From: Candidatus Woesearchaeota archaeon
GTDB lineage: Archaea > Nanobdellota > Nanobdellia > Woesearchaeales > SKIA01
Length of the DNA stretch: 7,876 bases
NCBI GenBank assembly: GCA_007128245.1
Contig: SKXU01000075.1
Coordinates: forward strand, 1-7,876
Direction: 5' to 3'
How positions within the stretch are numbered: position 1 is the stretch's first letter; every line of letters starts with the position of its first letter. Under the pieces are notes generated by a model that worked only from the letters and a program-made list of their open reading frames with translations, ran no database searches and was not told where the DNA came from. Shown one piece after another: positions 6,213-7,876 of the stretch. Made by a program: the position numbers and the translations under genes.

Positions 6213-6338
6213 ATGACATGGACAAATATCTGCAGCCAGGAGTTTTACAGAAGGTTTTCTGAAAAAATTCATGACGAAGGACTAGCCAAACAACTCAGAC
6301 AAAGTCGCCTTGGTGAATACGCCTCTCAAGAGGCCTGA
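6213..6338 (+). CDS. Small protein of 41 aa, hypothetical
   Basis: The frame encodes 41 residues beginning MTWTNICSQEF and ending GEYASQEA, with no family that I recognise. It is polar, balanced in charge and probably helical through residues 10-35, with no membrane segment. Support comes from its signals: a TATA box at 6168-6176, a well-spaced Shine-Dalgarno at 6199-6205, and a hairpin plus T-tract terminator beginning in its last codons. That makes it a self-contained transcription unit of about 160 nt. It could instead be a small RNA with a chance ORF. Confidence 0.45.
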   Translation: MTWTNICSQEFYRRFSEKIHDEGLAKQLRQSRLGEYASQEA

Positions 6339-6362
6339 ATTCGGCTTTTTTTTCTTTTTTTT
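6321..6362 (+). terminator. Hairpin and T-tract transcription terminator
   Basis: gcctct and agaggc (6321-6334) form a perfect 6-bp inverted repeat with a two-base gap, read as a 5-bp stem with a TCAA loop. A short gcc/ggc repeat follows. Two T8 runs separated by one C come next (6346-6353 and 6355-6362). Archaeal RNA polymerase terminates at such T-tracts. The hairpin overlaps the last codons of the 41-aa ORF. Confidence 0.75.
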
Positions 6363-6394
6363 CCTTATGGAATCATAGAATATATAGAGTAAAC

Positions 6395-6404
6395 ACATAA
6401 ATAG
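6395..6404 (+). promoter_or_regulatory. Possible TATA box for the two-gene small-protein operon
   Basis: acataaatag is centred near 6400, so transcription would start near 6426, just before the hairpin with the ribosome-binding site. Another AT-rich run at 6379-6386 (aatatata) is an alternative. Confidence 0.35.
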
Positions 6405-6427
6405 GTAAGATAACATAGTACATTCCT

Positions 6428-6444
6428 TGCTCTGGGGGTGAGCA
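6428..6444 (+). promoter_or_regulatory. 5'-leader hairpin presenting the Shine-Dalgarno in its loop
   Basis: TGCTC (6428-6432) and GAGCA (6440-6444) form a perfect 5-bp stem closing a TGGGGGT loop. The Shine-Dalgarno gggggtga (6434-6441) lies mostly in the loop, 6 nt before the ATG at 6448. The design is the same as in the leader of the minus-strand gene ending at 3572, but the stem sequence differs. Confidence 0.55.
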
Positions 6445-6447
6445 TAC

Positions 6448-6609
6448 ATGGAATACGACATATACGAACAGGAAGCATTAGCTTGGCACAGCCGAGACGT
6501 CAGACGCGACGACCTTAACACAATGGAAGACGCAGAAGAACAACTTGACAGCCAAGGGATCGAAGATTGGGAAGAAGGATTCATCAGGGGATTCATGGCA
6601 TCAGCATGA
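6448..6609 (+). CDS. Small acidic protein of 53 aa, hypothetical
   Basis: This short frame encodes 53 residues beginning MEYDIYEQEALAWH. Sixteen residues are Asp or Glu against four Arg and no Lys. It has two Trp (W13, W41) and ends W41-E-E-G-F-I-R-G-F-M, an aromatic and glycine-bearing tail that looks like a short binding motif. No membrane helix is present and I recognise no family. The start is well supported by gggggtga 6 nt upstream. The stop overlaps the next start by ATGA, so the two small genes are likely co-translated in equal amounts. Confidence 0.65.
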   Translation: MEYDIYEQEALAWHSRDVRRDDLNTMEDAEEQLDSQGIEDWEEGFIRGFMASA

Positions 6610-6767
6610 TCATCGTGCGAGAGAAAGACGGAATCTTGTACATTCAACGCAAAGGGCGGCAACGCATAGTCATACCAGGAGAAGAAGCCGAAATCATACG
6701 GCACTTTCTCAATAAATTACATGCTGAAGGAAAACTCGTGTTCACGCGAGCCGAGAACCAACACTAG
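6606..6767 (+). CDS. Small basic protein of 53 aa, hypothetical
   Basis: The 53-residue product has a beta-hairpin-like N-terminal half (V4-R-E-K-D-G-I-L-Y-I-Q-R-K then R20-I-V-I-P24) and an amphipathic helix at about E26-H42. It is net basic, complementing the acidic partner encoded just upstream, though a physical interaction is only a guess. The ATG at 6606 was chosen because it overlaps the previous TGA as ATGA. The frame is open upstream to 6567 but lacks a ribosome-binding site there. The last 26 bp overlap the end of the convergent minus-strand gene. Confidence 0.65.
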   Translation: MIIVREKDGILYIQRKGRQRIVIPGEEAEIIRHFLNKLHAEGKLVFTRAENQH

Positions 6768-7164
6768 AAGGAGCACGTCGCACAACAGGACTGGGAGAGA
6801 CACGAACAGGAGCATCCATCGGAGAGATAAGAGCGTTAAAAAGCTCCAGGTCTCGCAGATCAAGCACGCCATCACCGTTCAAATCACACATCTTATCGCG
6901 CGGACAGCGCTGCTCAGTAATGTACATCGCAAGCAAGTCACTATCCTCGAGAGTAAGCCACCCATCGCGCGTAAAATCCACGTCATGCACACGCGCAGGG
7001 ACGCGATCAGAGTAGCGCACCTCAGCAGTGGCCGCACCAACCACAGGAATAAATGTTCTTGACTCCTCAACAGGAGCCGCACCAGATAGTCGCACCATAC
7101 TCACAACCGCAAATACTGCTACAAGGCCAACCACGGCGAGAATGAGCGCGTCATGTCGATTCAT
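6742..7164 (-). CDS. Membrane-anchored protein with a dockerin-like calcium-binding pair
   Basis: The 140-residue protein starts with a short head and a hydrophobic helix at residues 6-24, which acts as a signal anchor or uncleaved signal peptide. A linker of about 35 residues follows. Two 12-residue EF-hand-type loops come next: D63-x-T-x-D67-G68 with D74 closing, and D94-L-N96-G-D98-G99 with D105 closing. Each is followed by a leucine-rich helix, as in type I dockerin repeats. C87 and C93 between the loops could pair. The tail (about 114-140) is Pro/Ser/Arg-rich. The frame runs upstream to 7227, but ATG 7164 lies directly before the helix and fits the TATA spacing. It likely folds outside the cell with calcium. 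A cohesin partner is not visible. Confidence 0.75.
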   Translation of the reverse strand: MNRHDALILAVVGLVAVFAVVSMVRLSGAAPVEESRTFIPVVGAATAEVRYSDRVPARVHDVDFTRDGWLTLEDSDLLAMYITEQRCPRDKMCDLNGDGVLDLRDLELFNALISPMDAPVRVSPSPVVRRAPSSVGSRLA

Positions 7165-7185
7165 ACGTTGAATCGAGCAATTCAA

Positions 7186-7195
7186 CCATATAAAT
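7186..7195 (-). promoter_or_regulatory. TATA box for the dockerin-like gene
   Basis: On the minus strand this reads atttatatgg, centred about 26 nt before the ATG at 7164, so the transcript is predicted to be leaderless. Confidence 0.55.
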
Positions 7196-7211
7196 TCTTT
7201 GGTGCCAAAAC

Positions 7212-7220
7212 AATAAATAG
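7212..7220 (+). promoter_or_regulatory. TATA box for the M50 protease gene
   Basis: aataaatag is centred at 7216, 26 nt before the ATG at 7242. It lies back-to-back with the box for the dockerin-like gene, about 25 bp away on the other strand. Confidence 0.5.
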
Positions 7221-7241
7221 CACTCATATATTCTACATATC

Positions 7242-7808
7242 ATGTTCGCCGGCGCAGAAATAGTTGACATGATTATCATGACCCTCGCAGCAGGGTATAT
7301 TTTCATGGACTTTTTCCAGCGCCCACAATCAGACGACCCTGTAGAAGCACTTAAGCAATCACAAGATAAGAAAAGCCGCTTTCTCTACTCCTGTGCACTC
7401 GTTGCGCCACCAATCATCTTGCACGAGCTCGGACACAAGTTCGTTGCTATGAGCATGGGATTTACCGCGACATTCCAAGCAGCATATATCTTTCTCATCA
7501 TAGGAGTTATCGTAAAACTGCTTCGCATCCCCTTTATCGTCATCGTCCCAGCATACGTGAGTATCACGGGAGCAGGAATATCACACCTACAAAGCGCAGC
7601 AATCGCATTTGCAGGACCTGCCGTGAACGGACTGTTATGGATTGCAAGCCTACTCATCCTCAAAACACAAACCCTCAACACAGACTGGTACACCTTCTGG
7701 CGCTACAGCCTCTACATTAACGGACTACTTTTTGTGTTCAACATGCTCCCCATACCCCTGTTTGACGGGTTTAAAGTATACACAGGAGTATACAACCATT
7801 TCTTCTGA
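7242..7808 (+). CDS. Compact M50 (site-2 protease-type) membrane metalloprotease
   Basis: This 188-residue polytopic protein has the zinc-protease signature I59-L-H61-E62-L-G-H65 inside a hydrophobic stretch. It also has the family's late motif N167-M-L-P-I-P-L-F-D175-G176, whose Asp is the third zinc ligand. The G125-P-A-V-N129 turn between helices matches the conserved Gly-Pro-x-x-Asn of the family. Membrane segments lie at about 7-24, 48-70, 79-108, 117-140 and 154-173. No PDZ or CBS domain is present, so it is a minimal form. Family members cut transmembrane segments of signalling or membrane proteins. The substrate here is unknown. The gene is leaderless by its TATA spacing and diverges from the anchored dockerin-like gene. 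Confidence 0.88.
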   Translation: MFAGAEIVDMIIMTLAAGYIFMDFFQRPQSDDPVEALKQSQDKKSRFLYSCALVAPPIILHELGHKFVAMSMGFTATFQAAYIFLIIGVIVKLLRIPFIVIVPAYVSITGAGISHLQSAAIAFAGPAVNGLLWIASLLILKTQTLNTDWYTFWRYSLYINGLLFVFNMLPIPLFDGFKVYTGVYNHFF

Positions 7809-7819
7809 GCACCATAAAC

Positions 7820-7827
7820 TATAAAAA
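7820..7827 (+). promoter_or_regulatory. TATA box for the gene starting at 7858
   Basis: tataaaaa is centred near 7823.5, predicting a start site near 7850. A second weaker box (ccataaac, about 7812-7819) would give a leader of about 17 nt. A G5 run at 7849-7853, just before an A-run and the ATG, is the likely Shine-Dalgarno. Confidence 0.45.
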
Positions 7828-7857
7828 CAGCATTCCGAGCTAGGACGTGGGGGAAAA

Positions 7858-7876
7858 ATGAAACTCATTGTTGTTA
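7858..7876 (+). CDS. Start of a downstream gene (partial)
   Basis: An ATG follows gtgggggaaaa, a G-rich ribosome-binding site, and opens a frame reading M-K-L-I-V-V up to the window edge. A hydrophobic first strand of this kind is common in nucleotide- or cofactor-binding proteins, but six residues identify nothing. Confidence 0.5.

Noticed and set aside
6148..6216. A 22-codon frame (starting MRLYFTTYINF) whose stop overlaps the 41-codon ORF by ATGA.
   Set aside because: It has no Shine-Dalgarno or TATA box at a fitting distance, and it contains the TATA box that serves the next ORF. It is probably a chance frame.
7165..7227. Longer N-terminus for the dockerin-like gene starting at 7227.
   Set aside because: It would put 21 extra residues ahead of a normal signal anchor and cover the TATA box at 7186-7195.
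797..7812. The hexamer GAGCAC/GTGCTC occurs about 20 times on the two strands, against roughly 4 expected by chance.
   Set aside because: Most copies lie in frame and encode Glu-His or Val-Leu, so codon-pair preference explains the excess. Copies are not periodic and are rare in intergenic DNA. I treat it as composition, not as a recognition site.
7831..7855. Possible TTCC/GGAA stem around the ribosome-binding site of the last gene, as a third case of the leader-hairpin design.
   Set aside because: It is only 4 bp with a long loop, which is expected by chance, so it is not counted with the two clear hairpins.
1..7876. Search for CRISPR arrays, tRNA or rRNA genes, insertion sequences and direct repeats.
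   Set aside because: None was seen by eye. There are no spaced direct repeats, no cloverleaf-like segments with a T-loop, and no transposase motifs.

Overview
The window looks like a gene-dense stretch of an archaeal chromosome. The evidence is TATA-type boxes about 26 nt upstream of start codons with almost no 5' leader, GGTGA-type Shine-Dalgarno sites on a second set of genes, and a class I (DhnA/FbaB-type) fructose-bisphosphate aldolase. Small orphan membrane proteins and minimal fermentative enzymes (ROK kinase, aldolase, acetate kinase) suggest a DPANN lineage, for example Woesearchaeota or Pacearchaeota-like. That placement is inferred from gene style, not shown by a marker gene. I see no rRNA, tRNA, CRISPR array, insertion sequence or attachment site.

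Layout. Positions 2-61 hold a probable C-terminal scrap of an upstream gene. Positions 63-1258 hold two overlapping genes for single-pass membrane proteins that appear to be diverged paralogues. Positions 1289-3224 form a three-gene operon with ATGA overlaps: an N-formylglutamate-amidohydrolase-like protein that seems to lack its metal-ligand motifs, a ROK-family kinase with an unusual zinc-motif region, and a GNAT acetyltransferase. The operon runs stop-to-stop into a minus-strand gene for a four-helix membrane protein (3225-3572), which follows the class I aldolase (3660-4553, minus). The aldolase diverges from acetate kinase (4632-5765), which is followed by thioredoxin (5804-6115). Positions 6116-6770 carry three small ORFs (41, 53 and 53 aa) with signals of their own and one strong T-tract terminator. 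A minus-strand gene for an anchored protein with a dockerin-like calcium-binding pair (6742-7164) diverges from a compact M50/site-2-protease-type membrane metalloprotease (7242-7808). A new gene starts at 7858 and leaves the window.

How the genes fit together. The ROK kinase, aldolase and acetate kinase fit sugar fermentation with acetate kinase yielding ATP, but no phosphotransacetylase is in view. The rest is largely cell-envelope material. The most striking signal is regulatory. About seven genes look leaderless, with a TATA box centred 25-29 nt before the start codon. About four others have a G-rich Shine-Dalgarno and a short leader. In two of those four the GGGGG core sits in the loop of a perfect hairpin just upstream of the start codon.
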